Assembly (NCBI GenBank): GCA_003427395.1
Contig: BFEA01000119.1
Span: 1,915,891 to 1,962,635, forward strand
Source: Chara braunii
Taxonomy: Eukaryota; Streptophyta; Charophyceae; Charales; Characeae
Direction of reading: 5' to 3'
DNA length: 46,745 bases
The position numbers were made by a program, and so were the translations under genes. The notes below the pieces were generated by a model. That model searched no databases. It saw only the letters and a program-made list of their open reading frames with translations, and was not told the origin of the DNA. Below are positions 22,418 to 32,815 of the stretch, piece after piece (positions within the stretch are counted from its first letter, which is position 1; every line of letters begins with the position of its first letter).

Positions 22418-22979
22418 TTGTAGATGGGAGGAAGAAGAAGGTTTCGCAAGAGTGGAAGAAGGGAAGTCGATTGATGATGGTTGATTCCGAAGAGAATCAA
22501 ACCGAGATTGATGACCCTTCGATCTTGTGGAAGGGATAGAGTTAGGGAGCGAGGATTGTGCAGAGGGTAGCAACCTCACTGCAATAACTAAAGGAAAGGC
22601 CGTTGGCCGCTGCAAGGGCGGTCAACAAAAGAGTTTGGGGCAGGTTCAAAACTCAAACAAGACTTCGGATTGTGTGAGGGCTGGTCTTGATCAAGATGTG
22701 TGGAGGGACCGTTATTCGCAAGGAGCTTTCATCAACAAGGGCTGGTCTTGATCAAGATGGCCATCAACAGTTTAGGTGCAAAAATTGTATGTCAGAAGAT
22801 TTCGACCAAAGGAGTTGGCCGAAGCTATTAACTCGCTAGTCACCCCGCAGGCACACCTTGACCAAACAACTCTCTGTTCGTTAGATGTGTCTGAGGCCTT
22901 AGCAGACTTGGAAACCGAGTGGTCGTCAAGGGACCCTCTCGAGTCTTGGGTGGCATTGTCTAAGAGGTCCTAGAGGGGA

Positions 22980-23526
22980 GCATTTCGTCTTGGAAGTTGG
23001 TGTAGGTGGCCGCAAGTCAGGTGCCTTCGTAGACATTGGCTCCACGTGAAACTTTATAAGTTGCGACTGCGTTGAGAGAGTGTGCCTAGGGGACCGGGTG
23101 CAACGCTCAAGTAGACCTGTAGCATGTACTCTAGCCAACAAAGAGCACATGATGGTTAAGGACTATGTCAAGGACGTGGTCTGCACCTTCTCTTATGGAG
23201 GTGGGGGACTTAATCACCAGATTTCGTTCCTAGTCAGTGACGATTTATCGTTTGACATGTTGTTAGGTATGTACTACCTCCAGGTTGCCAAGCCCCAGTT
23301 TGACTGGGATCGGAAAGTGCTCAAACATGTGTTGCCTGATGGGAGGATTGTTAGACTAGCTAAGTATAACGCTAGCAGGTTTGTTGACTCCTACGGGTGC
23401 ATGTGTGCATTCGCGTTTTACAATTATTATAAACAGAACCACGAGGAGGGCATGTACTTAGTATTTGAATATAAGAAAAGGGTGGTCGTTAAATCACCCC
23501 CGAGAGATAGAATATGCGGTTGCTAA
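22980..23526 (+). pseudogene. Gypsy II aspartic protease, decayed
   Basis: The active-site region reads GAFVDIGST, TGA, NFIS at about 23019-23061, where a functional enzyme has D(T/S)G(A/S): the residue after D has become I and a stop replaces the next. The second conserved segment LSFDMLLGMYYLQVAKPQFDW (about 23248-23310) is clear, and a linker follows to 23526. It corresponds to the protease in Gypsy I by position and by the FDxLLG motif. It is inactive. Confidence 0.8.
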
Positions 23527-23632
23527 GTACCCTGATTTGTTCGAGAAGCCTTCACGAGTCGTAGATAGGGAGGTTGTCCATGCCATAGAGATCATCCTAG
23601 GTAGCACGACACCAAAGGAATGAATCTATAGG

Positions 23633-25053
23633 ATGGCCCCGACTGAGTTGGACAAACTCCGACGGCAATTGAATGAGCTCACAAAGAAGGGTTGGATTCG
23701 GCCTAGCACTTCCCCCTTCAACTCACCAGTTCTATTTGTTCTGAAGAAGGGGGGGTCACTACGGATGTGTATTGATTATAGAGGCCTCAATGCCATCATC
23801 GTTAAGAACGCAAAGCCTGTACCTCGCATCGACGACCTTTTGGATAGGGTGCAAGGATGCAAGTACTTCACTAAGATAGATCTGAAGTCCGACTAAGATC
23901 AAATTGCCATTAGACCAGAGGATCAGCACAAAACCGCATTCTAGACAGGTAAGGTCTGTACGAGTTTGTGGTGATGCCTTTTGGCCTTTGCAATGCGCCG
24001 GGGACATTCCACCATGCCATGAAAAGGTTTTTCCATGACTACTGAGATAAGTTTATCGTCGTGTACCTTGACGATATTCTCATCTTTAGTTAGTCTGTCG
24101 AGGAGCATGCGCAGCATTTAGATCTTGTGTCAGGTCTCCTTAGGCAGCGCAAGTTTAAGATCAAGGAGGAGAAATGTGAGTTTGGACGCACAAAGATCTT
24201 TTACATGGGCCATGAAGCATCCGCGGATGGAGTTAGGCCTGAAGATGTGAAGGTGGCCAGCATTCGTGATTGGCCACGACCTCAGTCTGTGACAGAGGTC
24301 AGATCATTCTTAGGGATGACCGACGACTATTGCAAATTCGTAACGAACTATAGTACGGTGGCCGCCCCTTTGACTGATCTAACACGCCTTGACACACCAT
24401 GGGAATGGACATACGAGTGTGAGGCAGCCTTCAAACGATTGAAGTATGCTCTCATGCACCATGAGATTCTCATGCTTCCCAATCTTGAAAAACCATTCGT
24501 TGCGACCATTGACGCAAGCCAATATGGCATTGGCGCAGTGTTGACGCAGCAGGAAGGGAAGAAGTTGAGGCTGATCGAGTACATGAGTAAGAAGATGCCA
24601 TCAAAGAAGTTCGCAAAGTCCACCAAGGAGAGGGAACTCTACGCCCTTTACAAAGCCCTTGTCCATTGTAGGCATTATCTGCTTGGCAAGTTCTTCTATT
24701 TAAGAACCGACCAGCAGACACAGTGGATCATGACGCAACCTGCTCTCTCCAATGCACTTAAACGTTGGATTGAAGTCATAGATCAATATGGCTTTAAGTT
24801 AGACTATGTGAAGGGAGAGTACAACAAGGTTGCGGATGCACTGTCACGTAGGGCAGACTGCCTAGGTGCACTAGTTACTGAGTTTGGCCTATCTGACGAA
24901 TTAGCTCGATCGATGGTGGATGCCTACAAGGAAGATCTCGTCGTTATGGACATCATGCACAGACTAGAGGCTCAAGACAAGGCCGCTTCAAATGAGTTTG
25001 TGATGGTGGATGGGTTAATCTTTCTTGAAAAGGCAGGCTTCAAGAGGCTATGA
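23633..25053 (+). pseudogene. Gypsy II reverse transcriptase and RNase H
   Basis: RT starts [33 protein letters not shown], followed by [11 protein letters not shown] and [23 protein letters not shown], then DTAA in place of GYHQ (stop at 23894-23896). A frame change follows, then VVMPFGLCNAPGTFHHAM and the catalytic [10 protein letters not shown] (about 24058-24087). The frame from 24127 is open for 308 codons: connection (KCEFGRTKIFYMGHEA, SFLGMTDDYCKFV) and RNase H (FVATIDASQYGIGAVLTQQ, TKERELYALYKALVHCRHYLLG, EYNKVADALSRRADCLG). RNase H seems complete, whereas RT has at least three stops. Confidence 0.92.
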
Positions 25054-25902
25054 GTTCCGTTTAGTGAGATTCTGCGTAGTTTATTTTTAGGTGAATGTCA
25101 TGACGTGACTGGTCACTTCGGCTACAAGAAGACTAGTGCTAATTTATTGCAGCATTTCTGGTGGCCTAGTATGCTTGACGATGCAAAGAAGTACATTCAG
25201 ACTTGTCAAGTTTGTCAGCGGGACAAGCCGCAAACTCAAATTCCGCTTGGGTTACTCAAGCTCTTGCCCATTCCTGCAGGTCTGGGACAAAGTGTCTCCA
25301 TGGATTTCATGGACACTCTCGTAACCAGCTAGAGTGGCAAAGGCACATATTTGTCATAGTAGACATGTTCACTAAGTATGCTAGACTAATTCCTGTGCCA
25401 GAGACTGCCAAGACTCAGCACGCCATCAAGTTATTTATGGATAACCGGGTGCGCGACTTTGGACTGCCCAAGGCGACAGATAGTGATAGGGATGTTTGAT
25501 CCACCAGCGAGATGTGGAAGAGGGCTGCTGAACAGATGGGTAGCTAACTCCAAATGACTTTGGGAAATAATCCGGAAGCAAATGGCCAAATGGACTGGGA
25601 TGAGAGACCGCCTCTCATTGCCAGTCTGTATAATAACGATGTACACAGCACCACCAGCATCAGTCCTAATCAGCTGCATTTGGGGGGGAAGCCTAGATCT
25701 GCAGTAGACTTCCTCCTTCCTGAAAACCGACCAACTGCAACGCCTGGAACCATAGAGTTTGGTGTCCACTATGAGAAGTTGTTGCAGCAGGCTGTCGAAT
25801 ACATCAGCAAATCTCAGGATGATTGCCTCTGAGAATAAACACAGATGACTGTCCACATTTCAAGTAGGGGAACGTGTCCGGGTAAAAGCTAGTGAACTAG
25901 GA
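25054..25902 (+). pseudogene. Gypsy II integrase core, decayed
   Basis: The HHCC domain is visible as ECHDVTGHFGYKKTSANLLQHFWWPSM and CQVCQRDK (about 25094-25230). The first catalytic D is in SMDFMD (about 25300-25317); a TAG then breaks the frame. The second-D region reads TDSDRDV, then TGA, and the region that should carry the glutamate (NPEANGQMD) has lost it: QMD stands where QTER or QIEQ is expected. The core ends at 25902, where the solo LTR is inserted. Confidence 0.85.
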
Positions 25903-26806
25903 TGAAACGGTATTCACCTGTTAGCAGTAGCCGATGCAGATCCCAGGGCTCGATCCCTAGTTCTCACCTTACCTGTGTACAGTATCTGTGTCGACCCCGA
26001 GAGTTGAACCCATGACCTGTGTATTTGTAACAGTTGGTAGACTGTCGTAGGGTCCGCAGATAGCAGGGGTTCGATCTGTAGACCTGTCGGGTAGGAGTCT
26101 TAGCAAGGTCTAGAAGTCGTAGTTGTAGCTCCTCCGAAAGGTCAAGGTCGTAGCTGCTACAGTCCTGAAGGGTCAAAGTCATAGCTGCTACAGTGGCGAA
26201 AGGCCAAGTCCACGGCCTTCCGAAAGGTCCTAGTAGTGGCCTTTCAAAGTTGCTCACGTTTAGGCTGAGGCAAGTGGGCAAGTGGTGGAGTCTACCCGTG
26301 CTGAGTCAGCAGTCCCAGTCCCAGTCAGTCCTAAGTCCAGTCAAGCAAGTACAGTATGGGACTCTGTGCGCCACGGGCATGGGAAAGGGGCAGACCAACG
26401 AACTACAGAAGTATAAATCAAGAGACAGCGCCCAACTATTCATTCATTCCTGTGTAAGCCATGCAGAAGCGTTGCTACAGCGACTTGTGCGAGGTGGTCT
26501 GCAGTGAGCCCGAAGACGTACTGGGCGAGAGAAGGAACTTAGCCATAGCGAGGTTGTAGCGTGTATGTGTGAGTGTGTGTATAAAGTGTGATGCGTGTGG
26601 GGTATCCAGGGTGATCCTATGTGTGTGTGTGTGTGAACAGAGAGTTGTACAGGCGCTGTGCCGCCATAGCCATTTGAAGTGAGCTTGTATCTGAAATGCG
26701 TTCTTGGTTACTATATCTCTGAGTTCTGAGTGGGCGCTTGTCGCCAGTTTGCTGCGCAACCTGTTTGCATGCATATGAAGTGTGAATGAGAGCGAGTCTG
26801 ATTGCA
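25903..26806 (+). repeat. Solo LTR of the Gypsy I type inserted in Gypsy II pol
   Basis: A 904-bp segment begins TGAAACGGTATTCACC and ends GAGTCTGATTGCA like the Gypsy I LTRs, with a TATA box (26412-26418), CATTCATTC, GCCATGCAGAAGCG and GCCATAGC motifs (26543-26549, 26664-26670) in the same order. No internal sequence remains, so it is a solo LTR left by recombination. The flanks are AGGA and GGGA, probably a 4-bp duplication with one change. Removing it joins the integrase frame (ASELG to QEFRISK). Confidence 0.88.
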
Positions 26807-27217
26807 GGGACAGGAATTCAGAATCTCTAAAAGATAATGCCACATTATTTCGGTCCTTGGGAAGTCTTGGATATTGTGGGTAGTGATTTGGATTGTCCCT
26901 CGTATGTCATAAGAATCCCTGGTCATCTGCGAACTTACCCTGTATTCCACGTTTCCAAGCTTGCACCTTTCGCTGAGACATATCAGTTCCCATCAAGGAG
27001 GTCAACGCTGCCCCCAACCATGGATGGCCATGTGGACGTCGACGACATCTTGGAACATAGACACTTGCCTGTTCCCAAGCCTGTGGGCAGAGGAAGACCG
27101 CCCAAACCTATGAGGGAGAACCGGGTCAGATTCAGCCATCAAACGGATCCTAAGGAAGATCGTTGGTTCACAAAAGCAAACGGAATGCGAGGACTCCGCC
27201 CTCACGGGCCCCTATAG
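26807..27217 (+). pseudogene. Gypsy II integrase C-terminal region
   Basis: Continuation of Gypsy II pol after the solo LTR: HYFGPWEVLDIVGSDLDCPSYVIRIPGHLRTYPVFHVSKLAPF, the GPY/F-type C-terminal integrase module, then a proline-rich linker and VRFSHQTDPKEDRWFTK, matching the tail of Gypsy I. It stops matching after about 27177, where the frame runs into GMRGLRPHGPL. No polypurine tract or 3' LTR follows, so the 3' end of Gypsy II is missing, perhaps lost to the G/T-rich block that follows. Confidence 0.85.
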
Positions 27218-27233
27218 ACACGCAAGCAAAGAG

Positions 27234-28369
27234 CGCAAACTGGTAGCCGTTACCCATACCAGGCCGTACACAACTTTAACAGCCAGGTTACGCGGAGTTG
27301 GGTATGGGCAGGCACAAACAAAAGGTGGTGGTTGTTAGGGCGGGCACAGTTGCCCTTTTGTGGGTTGGGGCAGGTGGGGGTAGGGGTACAAAAAAAAAAA
27401 AAAAAAAAAAAAAAAAAACGGTTATGGGGAGCCAGAAAAAAATAGTCGGGTATGGGCAGGCACGGGTGGCCAAAAAAAAAAGGGGTGGGTACGAGTGGGT
27501 AGAGGTTCTGATCGGGTAACCGTGCTATACCCGATTTGAGTCTTGTAGCTTTGCAGGCTTTGCATTTTTGCTCAAGCATGATGCTTTTCTCATATTCCAA
27601 ATTTCTCGCTTTCCCATGATGCAAACGTTTTTTCTCGCAAGGGTGAATTTTATCTCTTCATTTTTTTATTTTTATTTTTTCAAAATTTCAGACTATTTTC
27701 ATATGTGTAACCTTGTGTATGTAATATTTGTGTGTGTGTGTGTGTGTGTGAGAGTGTATGTGTATGCGACAGACCGAGGTTTGTATTTGCAGATGGTAAA
27801 CAGGTTGCATAGGATGCTGTAGCACAGATGCGTCCATAGTTGCATCAGAGTGACGAGACGTAACAATTCTTGCTTTTGCGGCTAGCTGCAGCAGCTGCCA
27901 CACCTCGGAAAAAAGAAAAAAGATAATAATATAATTAATAATAATAAAAAATACCAAGTCAATTTTGTGACGTCTAGGGGGTTGGGAATAGTTCGGGGAG
28001 GTTAAGGACAATTAGGGGCGGTACTAAAAAAAAGAAAAAAAGTTAGGGGCGGATAGTTAGGGACAATTAGGGACAGTTAGGGGTGGTTAGGGACAGTTAG
28101 GGGCAGTTAAGGACAGTAAGGGGCGGTTATGGGCGGTTAGGGGGGTGGACGACGAGCACGGGTGGTCATGGGTGGGTGCATACAATTATGGGTAGGTACG
28201 GCTGGGTACGGGTAAAGAAAACTTTGGTAGGGTAGGGTATGGGTGGTTAACAAACGGTTTGGGTTCAGGTGGCCATGGGTGGTTTTGAAAAAACTTGTTC
28301 ATGGGTAGGTATGGTCAGTTACATGCTGAAGAGGTTGAGGTAGGGTAGGCCTGGGTTGCTATGAACTGC
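27234..28369. other. G/T-rich, repeat-bearing block, possible decayed hAT-like element
   Basis: There is no gene. Both ends are built of degenerate GGGTATGGGCAGG and GGGTACGGGT motifs (27298-27520 and 28140-28350), with GTTAGGG(A/G)CAG units (about 28010-28145) inside the right part. The centre has a 29-base A run (27390-27418), an AT-rich middle and a GT repeat (about 27729-27751). Motif-rich subterminal ends around a bland centre suggest a non-autonomous hAT-type element. TAGC at 27244 and GCTA at 28358 flanked by CAAACTGG and TGAACTGC are possible ends, but only 5 of 8 target bases agree, so this is weak. Confidence 0.3.
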
Positions 28370-28399
28370 ACAGTTCATCACCAAAGAGTGTACACATAG

Positions 28400-28604
28400 A
28401 CATGCATCAAACACAAATGAGGTGGCACGAATTCCACACTGGATGCCAGAAAGTCGAAAACCAGATAATGCAGCTTATGAATTCCAACAAATTATCGCAA
28501 GAGCAATAAGAGTTCAAGTCACCAGCGTTCATCAGCGCATACAAAGCTAACCAGTCACCAGCATCAACTCTCAGGTAAGTATTCCCCTCCTGCTCTTCTA
28601 CTCT

Positions 28605-28654
<50 letters not shown>

Positions 28655-29405
28655 TCTTTCTAGCTTTGTTTTCACATTGTCTTCTCTCCCTACATGCATG
28701 CACACTCACCAACTTCTATTACTCAAGGATCTACTCTGAATACATCCACTGCTATGCCTTCTAACTACCACTAACTAACACAAACACTCTGCATTGGCGC
28801 AGCTATGGCTGCCTTCTCCCTGCCAGCGCTAACTCTTCTTCTCTCTCTCCCTCTTAGCACAACACCCTGGCTCAGCGCTCTGCCCCTCACCAGCACTTCC
28901 ACACTCCATGTGAATGAGCAATTTGCCCGAATGAGAGGCTGGCCAGTCCTTATATTGCCTTCGGACTTCATTTTGGCTGTCCCTGCCTCTGCTGCAACAG
29001 TTCCCCTTGGCCTGGTACCACATGCCCACAGCCTATCTGCTTCCGAATGTCAGGGCCTGGTACTTTCCCGAATTTCCAAAGGGTGTGCTGCTGCCTGGGC
29101 CTGAGAGTCACGACTTTTCACTTGTGAACATGACATTTGATTGTGGACTGTGACTCCTGCCTCTGAGACATGTCTCTTACCTGGGAAAGTGTCCTTTGTC
29201 TGTGGGATGTGACTTTTCATTATGACTCTTTAATTTGAGACGTGACTTTCACCCCTGGGATGTGACTATTCATCGGGTGCCGGTTGGATTTGACCTCTAA
29301 GGTACCCTACTGTGACTTCTCTGAAATTAACCGACTTAGCCTCCCTGGAACTGAACCTTGACCCTGTATTTCGAGGATGGGGTCTGAATCGCGGAAGGCC
29401 TTTCA
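28400..29405 (-). repeat. 3' LTR of an antisense gypsy element (Gypsy V)
   Basis: On the minus strand the LTR starts TGAAAGGCC at 29405, directly after a purine-rich GGACGGCGAGAG that follows the pol remnant. A TATA box (AATATAAGG, about 28950-28960 on +), a GCCATAGC motif (28802-28808) and a GA tract (28607-28649 as CT on +) follow in that order. The left end near 28400 is not resolved. It is related to the fragment at 18446-19138. Confidence 0.65.
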
Positions 29406-29725
29406 CTCTCGCCGTCCTAATTTCGAGGTCCTCCGAGAAAGTTAACAACTTTATCTGTCAATTATGTTAATTCCTCTTCTAGATCTTTCATAATAAGACA
29501 CAATATGCGGTGCTGTTTCAATTAGTTCGTCTCATGTAAGACCAGCGATCCTTAGGTGGTTGTTCCTGATAAGCAAATCTAACCTTATATTGTCGTTGTG
29601 GTCTACCCCTGCGCCCAGATCTGTAAACATCTTCCCCAACAATTCTGTCTACGTTGTCGAGTGCATCGGTCCGGCACCGTACCAAGGCAGCGCAGGACCC
29701 TCCCGGCCGCTTCACGCAGGAGTTG
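29406..29725 (-). pseudogene. Gypsy V pol, C-terminal end only
   Basis: The minus-strand frame from about 29715 reads VDRIVGEDVYRSGRRGRPQRQYKVRFAYQEQPPKDRW and, after a one-base frame change, ELIETAPHIVSYYERSRRG and FSEDLEIRTARVK. This matches the tail of Gypsy I pol (IDRIVEEDVF, YKVRFTYQE, LLETAPDIVHAYERE) residue for residue in many places. Everything upstream in the element is missing: homology stops near 29725, about 65 bases before the U6 insertion. It is a truncated remnant. Confidence 0.8.
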
Positions 29726-29803
29726 GTCTAAATCCTCGTCGACGTTTGTTAATCTGAAAAAGAGGAATCTCACTCGTAAACAGAATTAGAAAAAGAATCG
29801 CAA

Positions 29804-29820
29804 GTCCTTGGGACATCTGT

Positions 29821-29852
<32 letters not shown>

Positions 29853-29900
29853 GGCCCCTGCGCAAGGATGACATGCATAAATCGAGAAATGGTCCAAATT
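29804..29900 (+). pseudogene. U6: U6 snRNA retropseudogene
   Basis: This 97-base segment matches the spliceosomal U6 RNA almost throughout, including the AACGATACAGAGAAGATTAG box that holds the ACAGAGA motif and the GCGCAAGGATGACA stem region, ending GGTCCAAATT. The 5' stem-loop is shortened (GTCCTTGGGAC). A real U6 gene would end in a T run and have a TATA box about 30 bases upstream; here an A-rich stretch follows (29901-29919) and no TATA box is present. Near-identical 14-base sequences flank it: AAAAAGAATCGCAA (29790-29803) and AAAAAGAACTGCAA (29915-29928), an apparent target duplication. It is best read as a LINE-mobilised reverse transcript. Confidence 0.9.
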
Positions 29901-29928
29901 AAAGAAAAAAAATAAAAAAGAACTGCAA

Positions 29929-30643
29929 CATTTTGAGTATAAATTCGTGGAAATTTTCAGAAAAGAATTTCTCGGAATTATTCCGATTTTCAGAAAACGG
30001 AATTTGTAAGAAGTGTTCTGCGTTGAAAAATCGCGAAATATTTTACTTCGACTTCCAAGGGTAAGGCTCTAGAAAGAATTACGAAATAGCTTACTCAAAA
30101 AAGTTTCACAATTTCTGGAAAACGAAATCTGCCATAAGTTCCCATAACCTAATTCCTAGAAACTAACCCCAAGTCCAATTAGACACGGTTCCGGGGAATT
30201 CGTCGAAATGACTGGAATTTTTGGAATTTCCAAAATTTGCGGAATGCCGAAATTTCAAATTTTTGGGATTTTGAAATTCGCGGAATTTGCGGATTTTGCG
30301 GAATGCCGAAACGTTTGGAATTTCCGAGAGTATCGGATTTGCAAGTGCTGAAAGTTCGAACTTCAGAATTAGCAACTTACAACAGAGAAAGAAAAAGAAA
30401 ATGAAAGAAAAAAAAGAATTTGCAAAACTCTAATCCGTTAATTAGTTGTTAATCTTGATTAGGGTGAGAGAAGGTTACGTTTTCTCCAGCTCCTAGTGCT
30501 AATCAAGGTGACAACTTTAGCAGAACAGGATTTTTTTTTTGCAGAAATTTGACGAATCCCTACTTCATTGATCAATCAAATTGAATCAATCAATCAATCA
30601 ATTAATCAATCAAGTTGGTTTCTTGATTGTGCAGATCCTCTTC
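29929..30643. other. AT-rich, low-complexity intergenic block
   Basis: No gene is visible. From 29940 to 30360 short words such as GGAATTT, TTTGCGGAATGCCG and GAAATTTC recur on both strands without a fixed period. An imperfect (AATC)n microsatellite lies at about 30568-30613. Confidence 0.5.
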
Positions 30644-31005
30644 CGAGAGGTCTGTTCCGACGCCAAACTGTCGCACACCAAGATGGTACAAACCAGAACC
30701 AAGAACTGACCTCTCACAGATAGAGCAAGATAGCACAGCGGAAGACTGGAATACCAATGATCAGACCCAATCAATGTCGAATGCAGACTGGACATACATT
30801 ATCATCACCACACGGTGTGAATGGCCTGGCGCTGCACATCGGGACAAAGGTGCCAGGCCCTAACGCACACAGATGAGGAGGAGGGGGAAGAGACAAAGAA
30901 GGGGGAAGAGATGAGAATGTCGTCAACCCAAATGTCGCTGATATCAATCCCAAGTAGTCCCCCTAACGTCTCTGTCCAATGTCGAGTCTGAATCCCAAGT
31001 GTCGT

Positions 31006-31062
<57 letters not shown>

Positions 31063-31800
31063 NCTCTCTCTCTCTCTCTCTCTACCAGGTACTGACCTGC
31101 GAAAGGTGGTGCCTTGATGCAGGTGCAGACGTGCTGAAGACGAAGCTGGAGTAATGGCCACACAGGTAAGTCTCAGGTAAGTCCTCTGGCTGCCATCACC
31201 ATCTCTCCCTTCCGCCCAGCGCTGGAAGACTATAGTCCTATTGTCGACTACTACTGCACTGCTGTCGTCCGAAGTATGCCTCACCTCGATCCTCTACTCA
31301 ATGTCGTGACTGAGGCCGGACCCAGCTATAATATAGCGCTGGGTCGGCCTCAGCTGCTGAGTCCTGGCGCACAAACTGAGGCTGGGCCTCAAAAGTTTGG
31401 CGCCCAAACTGAGGCTGGGCCTCCAGCGCCTTCTGAAACGGCGTGGTCTCAAAATCAGGGTCTGGTGCCAAAACGCGCGCCAGGGCATGTAGCCGAAACG
31501 AGGCCTACTGGGCCTAACTGGTACCGGTCCTACTCAGGCCTAAAACCCGGCCTACCGACCCTGCGGACCCTACTGAGGGTCGAAACGACACAGACCCTAC
31601 ACTCTACGGACCCCTAGCCTACCTCGTCGGGCCCTGCTAGGCCTGTGTGGAACTGAGTATGCCACAAACCACCTTAACCCCAGTAGCAGGTGGGCGCCGA
31701 ATTCTGCCCGACCCCCCACAACTGATACTCTTAGCTGGGCACCAACCACTACCCTGTGGGGTACCTGTGACGAAAATCTAAACAGATTATCACCACACAC
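30644..31800 (-). repeat. Antisense LTR or LTR fragment related to the Gypsy III LTR
   Basis: It parallels 40252-41541 in many blocks: GAACTGACCTCT, CACGGTGTGAATGGCCTGGCGCT, GTCGAGTCTGAATCC, a CT tract, CCAGGTACTGACCTG, GACGAAGCTGGAG and GGTCGAAACGACACAG-like words. On the minus strand a TATA-like TATATTATAG (about 31325-31338) precedes the GA tract (31008-31083). The terminal TGTTACATGC of the Gypsy III LTR is not visible, so the ends are approximate. A one-base N lies at 31063 within the CT tract. Confidence 0.6.
31008..31083. repeat. (CT)n microsatellite with N gap
   Basis: About 75 bases of CT repeat interrupted by a single N at 31063, so its true length is unknown. Confidence 0.95.
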
Positions 31801-31998
31801 ACCAGATTGAAGACCCTACAGGCTGTAGGTTCACACGACAGACTGTAAGTTCACGCCGCCCTCAAAAGCCAGCATAGGTCTGCCACCACCAGGAAACACA
31901 CCGCTGGCAATAAAGGTACTGTATATGCTGGAGATATGTTTTCACACAGAGCTACCTTGTGTACTGTAGAGACAGAGGGAGAAAATAACAAATAGATG

Positions 31999-32040
31999 GT
32001 GTGTGTGTGTGTGTGTGTGTTGGGGGGGGGGGGGGGGGGG

Positions 32041-32107
<67 letters not shown>

Positions 32108-32130
32108 TGTGTGTGGGGGGGGGCGCGGGG
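31999..32130. repeat. Compound microsatellite (GT)n-(G)n-(GT)n-(GA)n-(G)n
   Basis: GT repeat 31999-32020, G run 32021-32041, GT, then GA to about 32099, then G-rich to 32130. There is no gene in 31800-32510; 32140-32500 is unremarkable single-copy-like DNA. Confidence 0.95.
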
Positions 32131-32514
32131 GAGAAACTGTTTAGTTGGGCTGTGGCCAACTCATCAGGAGGCTGAACCGTTAATAACTGTCTAGACATAT
32201 ATATTATGTCACAATATTTATAGAGATGTACTGTTTTGACGATAATCTGTATTGACACACCTCTCGAGTCTTGACCCATGGTATTTTCAACTATTTTAGT
32301 ATTTTGTTATTTCCATGTGATTCATGTGAGATGTGGGGACCTTTTTGTTTGTGTTCTTATACGCTTACAGATGTTTGTTGCACGTCTCTGATGTATTTTC
32401 CAGAAAATGGGACATCAGGTAATTGGAAAATGGGCTCCCTTCCCAGCCCAAGGAAAGAACATGGTAGGTCCTGAAGGCCAGAATAGCCAAGTCTAAAGGT
32501 ATTCAGAAACTGTG

Positions 32515-32778
32515 CTATTGCTTGGCGTAAGATATTGCAAATTCCGATGCCAAACATAATTCTTGGGAGGTAAACTGTTTCTTACCCCATGAATTCACAA
32601 AAGCTCTGCCACACCCTAACTCGAATGAGGCCTGTTTCCCTGACAGTGCATGCAACTTGGCACTAGGTGCCACCCTGGTGTTGTACTTGCATGTCACCAA
32701 CTGCCTGATGGAGAAGCCAGTTGGTGCCATGTTCATGGCGGTTTGTAGCGCAACGAGGCCAGTGGTTCTTTGAAACAA
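32515..32778 (-). CDS. Protein-like reading frame, possible host exon (function unknown)
   Basis: An 87-codon open frame on the minus strand with balanced composition. It follows a TAA just upstream and begins with TTG; the first in-frame ATG gives MNMAPTGFSIRQLVTCKYNTR. It ends FAISYAKQ. Nothing in it matches a transposon protein I know. It could be an exon of a host gene transcribed leftward together with the frames near 33.8, 35.1 and 36.5 kb, or chance. I recognise no domain. Confidence 0.22.
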   Translation of the reverse strand: MFQRTTGLVALQTAMNMAPTGFSIRQLVTCKYNTRVAPSAKLHALSGKQASFELGCGRAFVNSWGKKQFTSQELCLASEFAISYAKQ

Positions 32779-32815
32779 ACCTTAGTTCTACTGAACATGG
32801 AGCAAGCATTCATCC

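Noticed and set aside
28010-28145. Interstitial telomere array (TTAGGG words)
   Set aside because: TTAGGG occurs often, but in units of about 10-11 bases with varying spacers (GTTAGGGACAG, AATTAGGGACA), not as a hexamer or heptamer array.
31640-31700. Primer binding site for tRNA-Lys (GGCGCCCACC on the minus strand)
   Set aside because: The match is short, and its position relative to the TATA box and GA tract is wrong for a PBS following that LTR.
32390-32420. Micro-exon TTTTCCAG / AAAATGGGACATCAG / GTAA
   Set aside because: The splice-like sites are too common by chance and no adjoining exon can be supported.
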